From Bacteriovorax sp. PP10 (GTDB lineage Bacteria; Bdellovibrionota; Bacteriovoracia; Bacteriovoracales; Bacteriovoracaceae), in assembly GCF_035013165.1 (NCBI RefSeq), contig NZ_JAYGJQ010000001.1, positions 124,001 to 188,000 of the forward strand: a stretch of DNA of 64,000 nucleotides, written 5' to 3'. The stretch's first letter is position 1. Each line of letters opens with the position of its first letter. The position numbers and the translations under genes were made by a program. This document shows positions 53,353 to 61,771 of the stretch, one piece after another. The notes under the pieces are model-generated. The model was given only the letters and a program-made list of their open reading frames with translations, did not search any database and was not told the origin of the DNA.

Positions 53353-54741
53353 TTACTCAACCCCTGCCCACTTTCTGACAGTCTTTCCAATTGATCCTGC
53401 ACCTAAAGTCACGACAATCGTTTTGTCAGCTTTATGTGATTCAATCACTTCAACTAGCTTGTCGATGCTCTCAATTTTTTTAGCAAAGTTCGGATGAAGA
53501 CGGTTAATATCTTCTACTAGTCTATCAGTCGAAATCCCGTCAATCTGCTGCTCACTCGCTGCATAGATCGGAAGTAAATAAAGTTCATCCGCATCGTTAA
53601 AGCAGTGAAGGAACTGATCCCAACAATCGCGCGTTCTCGTGTATCTATGTGGCTCGAAAATAACAATCTTCTTATAGTCTGCTCTCGTATCTTTTACGAT
53701 TCTAAGAGTTGAAGCAATCTCAGTCGGATGATGTCCGTAATCGTCAACCACTTCAAATGATCCTTCTTTCTTTAGAAGCTGGAAGCGTCTTCCAACACCT
53801 TCAAGCTTACACACGGCCTTTGCAATTTCTTTAAAGCTTAGTCCCATGTGGAATGCAAGAGCTGCAGCTCCAAGACTGTTTAAGATATTGTGGCGACCTG
53901 GAAGATTGATTTTGAATCGCTCTTGTTTTTCACCTTTGTGATAAATATCAAAGCTTGTATCAAAGTGACCGAACTCAATGTTACGTGCTTCAAAGTCAGC
54001 TGGAATATCAATACCGAAAGTGACAGCTGGACGCTTCATTTCAGTTTTTAATTTCATTAGTTTTTCATCATGAGCATTCAAGGCCACAACTCCATAAAAT
54101 GGAATCTTGTTAGCAAACTCAACGAATGACTTGAATAGGTTTTCTTCTGTACCGTAGTGATCCATGTGATCGTTATCGATGTTTGTGATAACTGACATAA
54201 CAGGAGTTAATAAAAGAAATGATCCATCAGATTCATCTGCTTCTGCTACCAGGTAATCAGACTGTCCAACTTTCGCGTGTCCATCAAGGTTTTTTACAAT
54301 TCCACCAATGATGTATGTCGGGTCCATTTTACATTCAGCTAGGATTGTAGCGAGAAATGATGTCGTTGTTGTTTTACCGTGAGTACCAGCAACAGCAAGA
54401 CCATATTTTAAGCGCATTAATTCAGCTAGCATTTCAGCTCGTCTGATAATTGGAATACCATCAGCTCTAGCTCGTAACATTTCAGGGTTTGTTTCATTAA
54501 CAGCAGATGTATGAACAACAACCGTTACGTTATCTAAGTTCTCTGCTTTATGTCCGATGTGAATTTCAGCTCCCATCTTTTTTAATTTTTTTACGTTTGG
54601 TGATTCAGCAACATCAGATCCTGAAACTTTATATCCTAAGGATAAAAGAACTTCAGCGATCCCGCTCATTCCAATACCGCCGATACCAACAAAATGAATT
54701 TTAACAATATTTGGCTTTAGGGCCGAGTGATTGCGGAACAT
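53353..54741 (-). CDS. murC: UDP-N-acetylmuramate-L-alanine ligase
   Basis: A 462-aa Mur ligase: N-terminal HFVGIGGIGMSGIAEVLL, ATP P-loop GTHGKTTTTS (lysine present), then EADESDGSFL, DHMDHYG and VDDYGHHPTEI. It adds the first L-alanine. It follows ftsW with 36 bp between; murG, which normally lies here, is absent. Confidence 0.96.
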   Translation of the reverse strand: MFRNHSALKPNIVKIHFVGIGGIGMSGIAEVLLSLGYKVSGSDVAESPNVKKLKKMGAEIHIGHKAENLDNVTVVVHTSAVNETNPEMLRARADGIPIIRRAEMLAELMRLKYGLAVAGTHGKTTTTSFLATILAECKMDPTYIIGGIVKNLDGHAKVGQSDYLVAEADESDGSFLLLTPVMSVITNIDNDHMDHYGTEENLFKSFVEFANKIPFYGVVALNAHDEKLMKLKTEMKRPAVTFGIDIPADFEARNIEFGHFDTSFDIYHKGEKQERFKINLPGRHNILNSLGAAALAFHMGLSFKEIAKAVCKLEGVGRRFQLLKKEGSFEVVDDYGHHPTEIASTLRIVKDTRADYKKIVIFEPHRYTRTRDCWDQFLHCFNDADELYLLPIYAASEQQIDGISTDRLVEDINRLHPNFAKKIESIDKLVEVIESHKADKTIVVTLGAGSIGKTVRKWAGVE

Positions 54742-54777
54742 ATATAAACTCCAAAAATTTAATAGGGATTTTTATTC

Positions 54778-55986
54778 TTAAACGTAAGCATGATCCGTTT
54801 CGTTTTCTTCAACTTGCTCTTGGTTTTTAGCACGAGTTGAATTAGAACGACGCGGTTTATACTCAGTTTCTTCACCCGTCATAAGTCGGTCACGATAACC
54901 CTTAACAACTGAGAGAAGCAAGCCAATTCCAAAAAAATTGCAGAGGAGAGATGATCCACCATAGCTAACAAATGGCAGGTTTAATCCTTTAGTAGGAAGA
55001 AGCCCAAGAACTACGCCCATATTTAAAAGTGCTTGAAGACCAAGAACGAAAACGATGGCCGATACCATAATAGTAGAGAGGCGGTCTCTCATTTGAATCG
55101 CAAGTTTAAACCCAAAATAAATAAACGCGACGAATAAGCAAATCAGAACCATAACACCAATGAAACCTAGCTCTTCTCCGATAACCGAAAAGATAAAGTC
55201 GTTGTGTGCTTCCGGAAGATAAAATAATTTTTCGTTACTGTTACCAAGACCCTGCCCGAAAGCTGATCCCTTAGCGAAGGCCATATAAGACTGAATAATC
55301 TGGAAACCTGAACCTTGTGGATTTTTCCATGGATCTAGGTAAGTAAGCATACGTTTTACACGGTAGGCCTGTGAGAATAAAACGAAGACCCCACCAACTG
55401 CACCGGTAATCAGTGAGTAGTAGAAATACTTTCTAGGAAATGAACTCATGAAACAAACAAAAGAAATTACAACGAAACAAATAAAGAATGTCCCAAAGTC
55501 TGGTTGTTTAATTAAAAGAGCTAGAGGCAAAAAAAGAGTTCCGCCGTGCTTCATGCGCTCTTTATTATCCATCTTATTCCAGTTCTCAAAGAACGTTAGG
55601 GCAGAAAGAATAACTGTGAACTTTACGATCTCACCAGGCTGTAAACTCATCCCGCCAAAAGATAACCAGCGACTTGCTCCTTTTGCAGAAGCTCCGATTC
55701 CTTTAACAATTGTAAGGGCCACAATCCCAGCGGCCACGATGTTAATCAGATAACCGTATTTAAGCCAGAACGTGTATTTAGTTTTTGAAACAGCAAAGGC
55801 AGTTCCGATCGCCAGGAATAAATAAATAAGCTGACGGATAATGTAGTGATAAGGAGTTCCGAAACTTTCGTTCGCCAGAATATAGCTCGATGACCACACC
55901 ATGATCAAACCAATGGTGATAATGATCGCCAAAGTTGAAAGGAAAACTTTTACTAATCTATCTATGTCCGCAATTTCTTCATTCAT
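54778..55986 (-). CDS. ftsW: Lipid II polymerase FtsW
   Basis: A 402-aa SEDS protein with about ten membrane helices, and the signatures GLGNSNEKLFYLPEAHNDFI, GEELGFIGV and LPTKGLNLPFVSYGGSSL. The last 40 residues are a charged cytoplasmic tail. It polymerises glycan at the septum with FtsI. Confidence 0.96.
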   Translation of the reverse strand: MNEEIADIDRLVKVFLSTLAIIITIGLIMVWSSSYILANESFGTPYHYIIRQLIYLFLAIGTAFAVSKTKYTFWLKYGYLINIVAAGIVALTIVKGIGASAKGASRWLSFGGMSLQPGEIVKFTVILSALTFFENWNKMDNKERMKHGGTLFLPLALLIKQPDFGTFFICFVVISFVCFMSSFPRKYFYYSLITGAVGGVFVLFSQAYRVKRMLTYLDPWKNPQGSGFQIIQSYMAFAKGSAFGQGLGNSNEKLFYLPEAHNDFIFSVIGEELGFIGVMVLICLFVAFIYFGFKLAIQMRDRLSTIMVSAIVFVLGLQALLNMGVVLGLLPTKGLNLPFVSYGGSSLLCNFFGIGLLLSVVKGYRDRLMTGEETEYKPRRSNSTRAKNQEQVEENETDHAYV

Positions 55987-56062
55987 CTATATAGATTAAC
56001 AAAGTTTAAATAATCTTAAAGATATATTTAAAAAACTAATACCCGCGTTCGGGGATCGGGAA

Positions 56063-56422
56063 TTAAGTTTTAGGTGTTAAAAATCTTATGAAAAGATAAA
56101 TCACATATAAAGAGCAGCAGGCGATGAAGATTGAAACCGGAAGACTCAAATACATGTCGGCCATGAATCCCGCCATTGCAGACATGAAGACTGCATAAGC
56201 GATCGTCTGATAATTAAGCTCTTTCTTTAACTGAGTTTCAGTCAAAGCTTCTGTCATGAAAAATTTATTGATGCTTTTGTACGCAATGAATAGAAAACTC
56301 AAAACGATCAGAGTTAAAAACACAGGTGAGACATTTAATATAATTGATAAAAGATCTGAATCAACAGCAGTGCTCATCGATGAATGAGCACTGTTATTAA
56401 TAATTGGATGATTAGCAGGCAT
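56063..56422 (-). CDS. Small membrane protein inserted between murD and ftsW
   Basis: A 119-aa protein with three probable membrane helices (about residues 30-48, 70-90, 94-113) and a hydrophilic start. Its ATG overlaps the murD stop by 1 bp (TAATG), so translation is coupled. I do not recognise a family. It is not a standard dcw member. Confidence 0.7.
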   Translation of the reverse strand: MPANHPIINNSAHSSMSTAVDSDLLSIILNVSPVFLTLIVLSFLFIAYKSINKFFMTEALTETQLKKELNYQTIAYAVFMSAMAGFMADMYLSLPVSIFIACCSLYVIYLFIRFLTPKT

Positions 56423-57810
56423 TACAGTTGGTAAACCAGTTTTTTGTAGTAGTTCCCGCGCTCTTCGTAGTCACGGAAAAAGTCAGAAGCTGGGTTCCCT
56501 GGAGAAAGAAGAATAACATCTCCCGTTCTCGATTTTTGGTAAGCAAATAAAACTGACTCTTCAAACGATCCAACGATGTAAGTCTGGTTGTGATCTCCAA
56601 GAGCTCTGTTTAACCTTTCTTTACACTCTCCAACTAAAACAAGAACTCTTGCGTTTGCAATCATCTCTTTAGCGAATGGGTCGAAGTTCAGGTCTTCATT
56701 GTCTTTACCACCAGCAATTAAAATTACTGGTTCTTTGAATGATTTTAAACTTTGTAGCATTTCTGGCATCGTTTCAGCTTTTGAATCGTTGTAGAAACAC
56801 ACACCGTTTTTCTCCATGATGAATTCCATACGATTAGGAATCCCTGGGAATTTTTCGATACATGTCTGGATAGCAGCATCACTAACGTCTAGTGCTTTAC
56901 ATGCAGTCACAGCGGCCATTAAGTTTTCACGGTTAACTTGCCCAACGATTCTCATTTTAGAAACTTTGAATTCTGAGTGGAAGTTAATGTTTGAGTGAAT
57001 TCTTCTATCGTGGAAATGCGTTCCTTGAATTTCATTCATCACTCCAAGAGTTACGAATGATCTTCTTGAGTACCAGAATACCTGGCAGTTCGCGTTTCTA
57101 ATTTGGTTATTGTTAGCAAGTGTATCGTAGTTAGCGATCAGCATATCATCCGGAGATAATTTCTTTGTAATTGAAAGTTTAGTTTCAATGTATTCACTAA
57201 CTGAAGCGAAGTTTGCTTTAGAGAAGTTCTCACCGATGTTAGGGATAACAACCATTTTAGGATGGAAGTCTTGAAGAGATTTCATTTGAATTGCTGATAC
57301 TTCAACAACTACGTAATCAATCTCTGCCATATTTGGAAGAAGGCAGTATTCGATGAATGGCATCTCACTTGTTCCACCAACGAAAACATTTTTTCCGTCA
57401 ACTTTAAGAGTGTATCCAATCATTGCTGCAATTGTTGTACGACCGAAAGATCCACAAACTGCGACTACTGGTTTTTTACAAAGTTTGTAAGCAAGAGCGA
57501 AGTCAGAGTAAACTTCTTTACCTGCTTTACGTGCTAATTCTAACTGAGGAAGAAGTGGATTTACTGCTGCTGAGTAAACGATAACGTCTGCATCCAGGAA
57601 GTCTTCGTCTTTGTGTTCGCCGAAAGTCATCTCTAATGCTGGTTCAATCTTTTTAATCTTTTTTACAGACTTATTTAAATCGAAGATGGGCTTAATATCA
57701 GTGACACGAATTTCACACTCAAGCTTCGTGAAGAAGTTAATTAGCGAGAAACCAGTTTTACCAATACCAACGATAAGAACTTTCTTACCTTTAAATCTTT
57801 CCATTTCCAT
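56422..57810 (-). CDS. murD: UDP-N-acetylmuramoylalanine-D-glutamate ligase-like protein, altered ATP site
   Basis: A 462-aa MurD homologue by position and sequence: N-terminal VLIVGIGKTGFSLINFF, EVSAIQMKSL, NDSKAETMPEMLQSL, LIAGGKDNEDL and a C-terminal SPGNPASDFFRDYEERG. The P-loop reads GSFGRTT instead of the usual G(S/T)NGK(S/T)T, so the phosphate-binding lysine is arginine (CGT in the DNA). The metal-binding DH of the NxxxDHxD motif reads ENF. The later carbamylated-lysine position (TKLSI) is kept. Either this enzyme works with an altered site or another MurD exists elsewhere. Confidence 0.88.
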   Translation of the reverse strand: MEMERFKGKKVLIVGIGKTGFSLINFFTKLECEIRVTDIKPIFDLNKSVKKIKKIEPALEMTFGEHKDEDFLDADVIVYSAAVNPLLPQLELARKAGKEVYSDFALAYKLCKKPVVAVCGSFGRTTIAAMIGYTLKVDGKNVFVGGTSEMPFIEYCLLPNMAEIDYVVVEVSAIQMKSLQDFHPKMVVIPNIGENFSKANFASVSEYIETKLSITKKLSPDDMLIANYDTLANNNQIRNANCQVFWYSRRSFVTLGVMNEIQGTHFHDRRIHSNINFHSEFKVSKMRIVGQVNRENLMAAVTACKALDVSDAAIQTCIEKFPGIPNRMEFIMEKNGVCFYNDSKAETMPEMLQSLKSFKEPVILIAGGKDNEDLNFDPFAKEMIANARVLVLVGECKERLNRALGDHNQTYIVGSFEESVLFAYQKSRTGDVILLSPGNPASDFFRDYEERGNYYKKLVYQL

Positions 57811-57839
57811 TCACAATACTCCGTCGTTTTGTAACGACG

Positions 57840-58907
57840 TTATCTTGTTTTTAACGTCGTTAGTGCAAGGATGGCCAAGCACACACTGATGATCCAGAAA
57901 CGAACAGTGACTTTCGTTTCAGGCCAGCCTAGTTTTTCAAAGTGATGGTGGATAGGTGCCATTTTAAAAACGCGTACTCCGCGAGTTTTGAATGAAGCCA
58001 CTTGGATGATTACTGATAATGCTTCAATCACGAAAATCCCGCCGATAACGACAAAAAGAAATTCAGACTTAGCAAGCACGGCAATCGTACCCAATGTTCC
58101 CCCTAAAGAAAGGGATCCAACATCGCCCATAAAAATTTGAGCTGGATACGAGTTATACCACAAAAAGCCAATTCCTGCACCTATAATAGCCGCAGTTAAG
58201 ACAGTCAACTCTCCCATACCTTCGAAGTATGGCAGGTAAAGATATTGAGAAAATTCTTTGTGACCAGTGATGTAAGTGATCAAACCCATCGTTGCTGCAC
58301 TCACCATGATCGGGCCGATTGCTAAGCCATCAAGACCATCTGTTAGGTTAACTGCGTTACTAAATCCGACAATAACGATTGAACCAAATAGAATATACCA
58401 GTAACCAAGGTCAAGTATCGGGGCCTTAAGGAAAGGAATGAATACTTCTGTGTTGATAATATTTTGACTCACCATGAGATAAAGCGCTATTCCTGCTGTG
58501 ATAAACTGCCAAGCAAGCTTACCTTTTGCCGAAACACCTTTTGTGTCTTTCTTTAAAACTTTCAGATAGTCGTCATAAAATCCAAGCAGGAAATATGAAA
58601 ATGTTACGCCTAAAGTAATTTGCAGTGGCATCGAAAAAAAGTTCCCACAAATTAATGTCGTCACAAAAATTGAACCAAGCATGAATACACCGCCCATAGT
58701 CGGAGTACCCTTTTTCTTAAAGTGCGACTCTGGCCCGTCATCACGGATGATCTGACCAAACTGCTTTCTCTTCATAAAGTTGATAAAGAATTTTCCCCAG
58801 ATAATCGACAACACCGTCGCAACTAGAAAGGCAACAACCGTTCTAAAAGTGATGTACCTAAAAAGGTTGAACATATGGTGGTGTGGGTAAAGTAAGTGGT
58901 AAAGCAT
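57840..58907 (-). CDS. mraY: Phospho-MurNAc-pentapeptide transferase MraY
   Basis: A 355-aa membrane protein with about ten helices: KKGTPTMGG near the N-terminus, NLTDGLDGLAIG, FMGDVGSLSLGG and MAPIHHHFEKLGW (all catalytic parts present). It makes lipid I at the inner face of the membrane. Confidence 0.97.
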   Translation of the reverse strand: MLYHLLYPHHHMFNLFRYITFRTVVAFLVATVLSIIWGKFFINFMKRKQFGQIIRDDGPESHFKKKGTPTMGGVFMLGSIFVTTLICGNFFSMPLQITLGVTFSYFLLGFYDDYLKVLKKDTKGVSAKGKLAWQFITAGIALYLMVSQNIINTEVFIPFLKAPILDLGYWYILFGSIVIVGFSNAVNLTDGLDGLAIGPIMVSAATMGLITYITGHKEFSQYLYLPYFEGMGELTVLTAAIIGAGIGFLWYNSYPAQIFMGDVGSLSLGGTLGTIAVLAKSEFLFVVIGGIFVIEALSVIIQVASFKTRGVRVFKMAPIHHHFEKLGWPETKVTVRFWIISVCLAILALTTLKTR

Positions 58908-58945
58908 CGGGACGCACCTTTTAAGTTTAAGAGTTTGAAATAATA

Positions 58946-60349
58946 TTAATCTACTTTCATCAGCGTTTCTAGTTCTAATGAACGACTGGCCTTAATGAAA
59001 ATGAATTTATATTTCTTCTTAATTTGAATCCATTCATCTCTGAACTCTTCTTTTGTTAAATAATTACTAGTGGGATTTGGATAACCTTCTTTATAAAACT
59101 CGCGGTATCTTCCAATGAAAGTCACGTTCTTAATTCCCAACTCTTTTACATGAGCTGCAATTTCTTTATGCATCGGAGCTGCGTGGTCTCCAAGTTCATT
59201 CATGTCGCCCAAAACAAAATAACAATCATCGAGAGAAACATTTTTGTTTTTCATGATCGTCACAAATGAATCCAGAGACACTCTCATCGAGCTTGGATTA
59301 GCATTATAAGCATCTAGGAAAATATTGTTTTCCCATTGAGATCTGTTCATTGATGGCTGTTGATAACTTGAGGCTGCTTCTTCAACTTTTTTAATCTTTT
59401 TCGGGAAGAGCTTCATCGCCAGGATGGCCGTTCCAGCTAAGTTTTTCAGGTTATGGTGCTCAAATATATTTTTATTGTTTATCAACACTGGAGTCTTACC
59501 CATGTTGAAAACTATTTCGCCGTTACTGATAGCTACTTTTACATCGCCATTTTTCTCACCGTAAGTCGTAAGACCTGGCGTTTTTTTCAATTTACTTAAG
59601 TAAACATCATCTCCGTTCACTACGAACATGCCTTTACCTTTAGAGTTTTTCACAACGCTATCGTAAAGAGTCCCTTTTTCCTTAAAGATGTTCTCCATAC
59701 TTTTTAGGAATTCGATATGAGCTGCTCCAACATTGGTAATCATTCCATGTTGAGGTTTCGCGATGTCACACAGAACCTGGATTTCTCCGCTGTGATTCAT
59801 CCCCATTTCGATAATGGCGACTTTATGTTTTTTATTCAGACGAAAAATCGTTAAAGGAACACCGATATGGTTATTTAAATTTCCTTTAGTCGCCAAAACC
59901 TTTCCAGGCAGAAGTTCATTCAAAAGGAAGTAGATCATTTCTTTATGAGTCGTTTTACCGTTTGACCCAGTAACCCCAATGACAATTCTCTCTTTATCCG
60001 CTTTTTTCCAGCCTTCCATGTGAAGTGTGGCCAGCTCTTGAATAAACAAGAGTGTATCAGTGACGGTAATAAAAATAGTCTTTGGATATAAAACAGAAAG
60101 AGATTCGCACAGTGCCGCTCTCTCATCTGTATGAGTGATCACGATCACTTTTGCATCTAGATTTAAAACGCCTTCAATGTAGTTGAAAGCATCAAAATTC
60201 TCACCAACTAAAGCGACAAAAGTTTCTCCGGCCTTAAAAGACCTTGAATCAGTGTTCACTTTTAGTTCAAACTCTTTTTTCTTATGATCGATCATACTAT
60301 TGATCGTCTTAATTGATTTAAGCTTAGTAAGTAGTTTAGATGAAACCAT
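58946..60349 (-). CDS. murF: UDP-MurNAc-tripeptide-D-Ala-D-Ala ligase
   Basis: A 467-aa Mur ligase with P-loop GVTGSNGKTTHKEM (lysine present), GNLNNHIGVPLT, EMGMNHSGEI, TNVGAAHIEFL and DAYNANPSSM. It completes the pentapeptide. It follows murE by 5 bp. Confidence 0.95.
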   Translation of the reverse strand: MVSSKLLTKLKSIKTINSMIDHKKKEFELKVNTDSRSFKAGETFVALVGENFDAFNYIEGVLNLDAKVIVITHTDERAALCESLSVLYPKTIFITVTDTLLFIQELATLHMEGWKKADKERIVIGVTGSNGKTTHKEMIYFLLNELLPGKVLATKGNLNNHIGVPLTIFRLNKKHKVAIIEMGMNHSGEIQVLCDIAKPQHGMITNVGAAHIEFLKSMENIFKEKGTLYDSVVKNSKGKGMFVVNGDDVYLSKLKKTPGLTTYGEKNGDVKVAISNGEIVFNMGKTPVLINNKNIFEHHNLKNLAGTAILAMKLFPKKIKKVEEAASSYQQPSMNRSQWENNIFLDAYNANPSSMRVSLDSFVTIMKNKNVSLDDCYFVLGDMNELGDHAAPMHKEIAAHVKELGIKNVTFIGRYREFYKEGYPNPTSNYLTKEEFRDEWIQIKKKYKFIFIKASRSLELETLMKVD

Positions 60350-60354
60350 AAATG

Positions 60355-61767
60355 TTATCCGTTTTTAAAATTTTGAACGATATTGAAATCACTAAAAGCG
60401 TGTTTCACACCTTTTATTTCCTGATACTCTTCGTGCCCCTTACCGGCAATCAGGACGATCTCTTTCTTTCTTTTCGAGTCTAGAGCGTAAATAATAGCTT
60501 TTTTTCTATCGATCACTGCTTCGTAACCTTTGCTGATTCCGTTGATGACATCCATAACAATATCTTCCGGTGCTTCATCTCTCGGGTTATCTGATGTGAC
60601 GATAATTTTATCTGCAAAACTTGCAACCGCTTTACCCATCAATGGACGTTTTGTTTTGTCACGGTTTCCACCACAGCCAAAAACAACAGTTAATGAATAT
60701 CCGGGGAATGCTTCTTTAATGGCCTTTCCAATATTTAAAAGTGCATCTGGTGTATGAGCGTAATCAATAATGGCCATCGAATCATTATCCAGTTCGATCA
60801 CTGAAAAACGTCCCAATGGTGTTTTGATATTTTCTAATTTGATTGAAGATATATTATCGCTGCCCCATAGATCTTCGTTTAACTGCAATGCCAGCTCTAC
60901 GTTACTTTGATTATATGGCGAGTGATAAAATAGAGGCTTTTCTTTATACTTTCTTTCTTCCAGAGTCTTAGCGATTTTTACCTTAGCACTTGGATGATTT
61001 TTTAAAATGTTCTTATAAAGATCTTTTTCAAAGAATGGCACTAGAAGAGATTTCCCTGGTTTTAGGTATTTCTTTTCAAGAATCATCTTAGCTTCAAAAT
61101 ACTCTTCCATTGAATTGTGATAATCCAGGTGATCCTGAGAAAAACTTGTCCAAGCTCCACCGTCTAACATAAGGCCATGAAGTCTATCTTGAACTAAAGA
61201 GTGCGAGCTCACTTCAATGAAACATACTTCGTATTTACTCTGATATTGAGAGATTAATTTTCGAAACTCTACAAAAGATGGTGTTGTTGATTCTAGGTCA
61301 TCAATTAGCGTTCCTGCGGCATCATGAACACCGATTGTTCCAATAGAAATCGCCGGATGGCCAAGCATTGTGCTGATTTCCATCGCCAGGTTTACCGTTG
61401 TCGTTTTTCCGTTTGTTCCTGTTACACCAATGATTTTCATCGTGCCTTTATCAGGGAACATCATATCCAGTAGTCTTTTTTGAACAGCGAGGAACTTTTC
61501 AGCTGAAATAAAAATGCAATTTTCATTCTTAATGAATGCTTCTGCACCATGATTTAAAATAACGAGTCCCGGGTTTCTCCCCGTGATTCTCTTATTAAAA
61601 TCATCAATGGATTTTCCATTGTTATAAACTTTGTAGAAAACAATATCTTCTGGTTTTGCCGTCTGAAGATTTGTCGTGATATTTGTAATATCCGTTCCAA
61701 ACGAAGTAATAATATTTCTTGAAGCGATATCAGAATTAATTAAATCCAGTAGTGCTTTTTTGTTCAT
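60355..61767 (-). CDS. murE: UDP-MurNAc-tripeptide synthetase (meso-DAP type)
   Basis: A 470-aa Mur ligase: VTGTNGKTTT P-loop (lysine present), EVSSHSLVQDRLHG, SQDHLDYHNSMEEYF and the DNPRDE motif, which points to meso-diaminopimelate. ATG 61767 was chosen because it lies just after the ftsI stop; the longer frame to 61809 runs into ftsI. Confidence 0.95.
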   Translation of the reverse strand: MNKKALLDLINSDIASRNIITSFGTDITNITTNLQTAKPEDIVFYKVYNNGKSIDDFNKRITGRNPGLVILNHGAEAFIKNENCIFISAEKFLAVQKRLLDMMFPDKGTMKIIGVTGTNGKTTTVNLAMEISTMLGHPAISIGTIGVHDAAGTLIDDLESTTPSFVEFRKLISQYQSKYEVCFIEVSSHSLVQDRLHGLMLDGGAWTSFSQDHLDYHNSMEEYFEAKMILEKKYLKPGKSLLVPFFEKDLYKNILKNHPSAKVKIAKTLEERKYKEKPLFYHSPYNQSNVELALQLNEDLWGSDNISSIKLENIKTPLGRFSVIELDNDSMAIIDYAHTPDALLNIGKAIKEAFPGYSLTVVFGCGGNRDKTKRPLMGKAVASFADKIIVTSDNPRDEAPEDIVMDVINGISKGYEAVIDRKKAIIYALDSKRKKEIVLIAGKGHEEYQEIKGVKHAFSDFNIVQNFKNG

Positions 61768-61771
61768 AATT

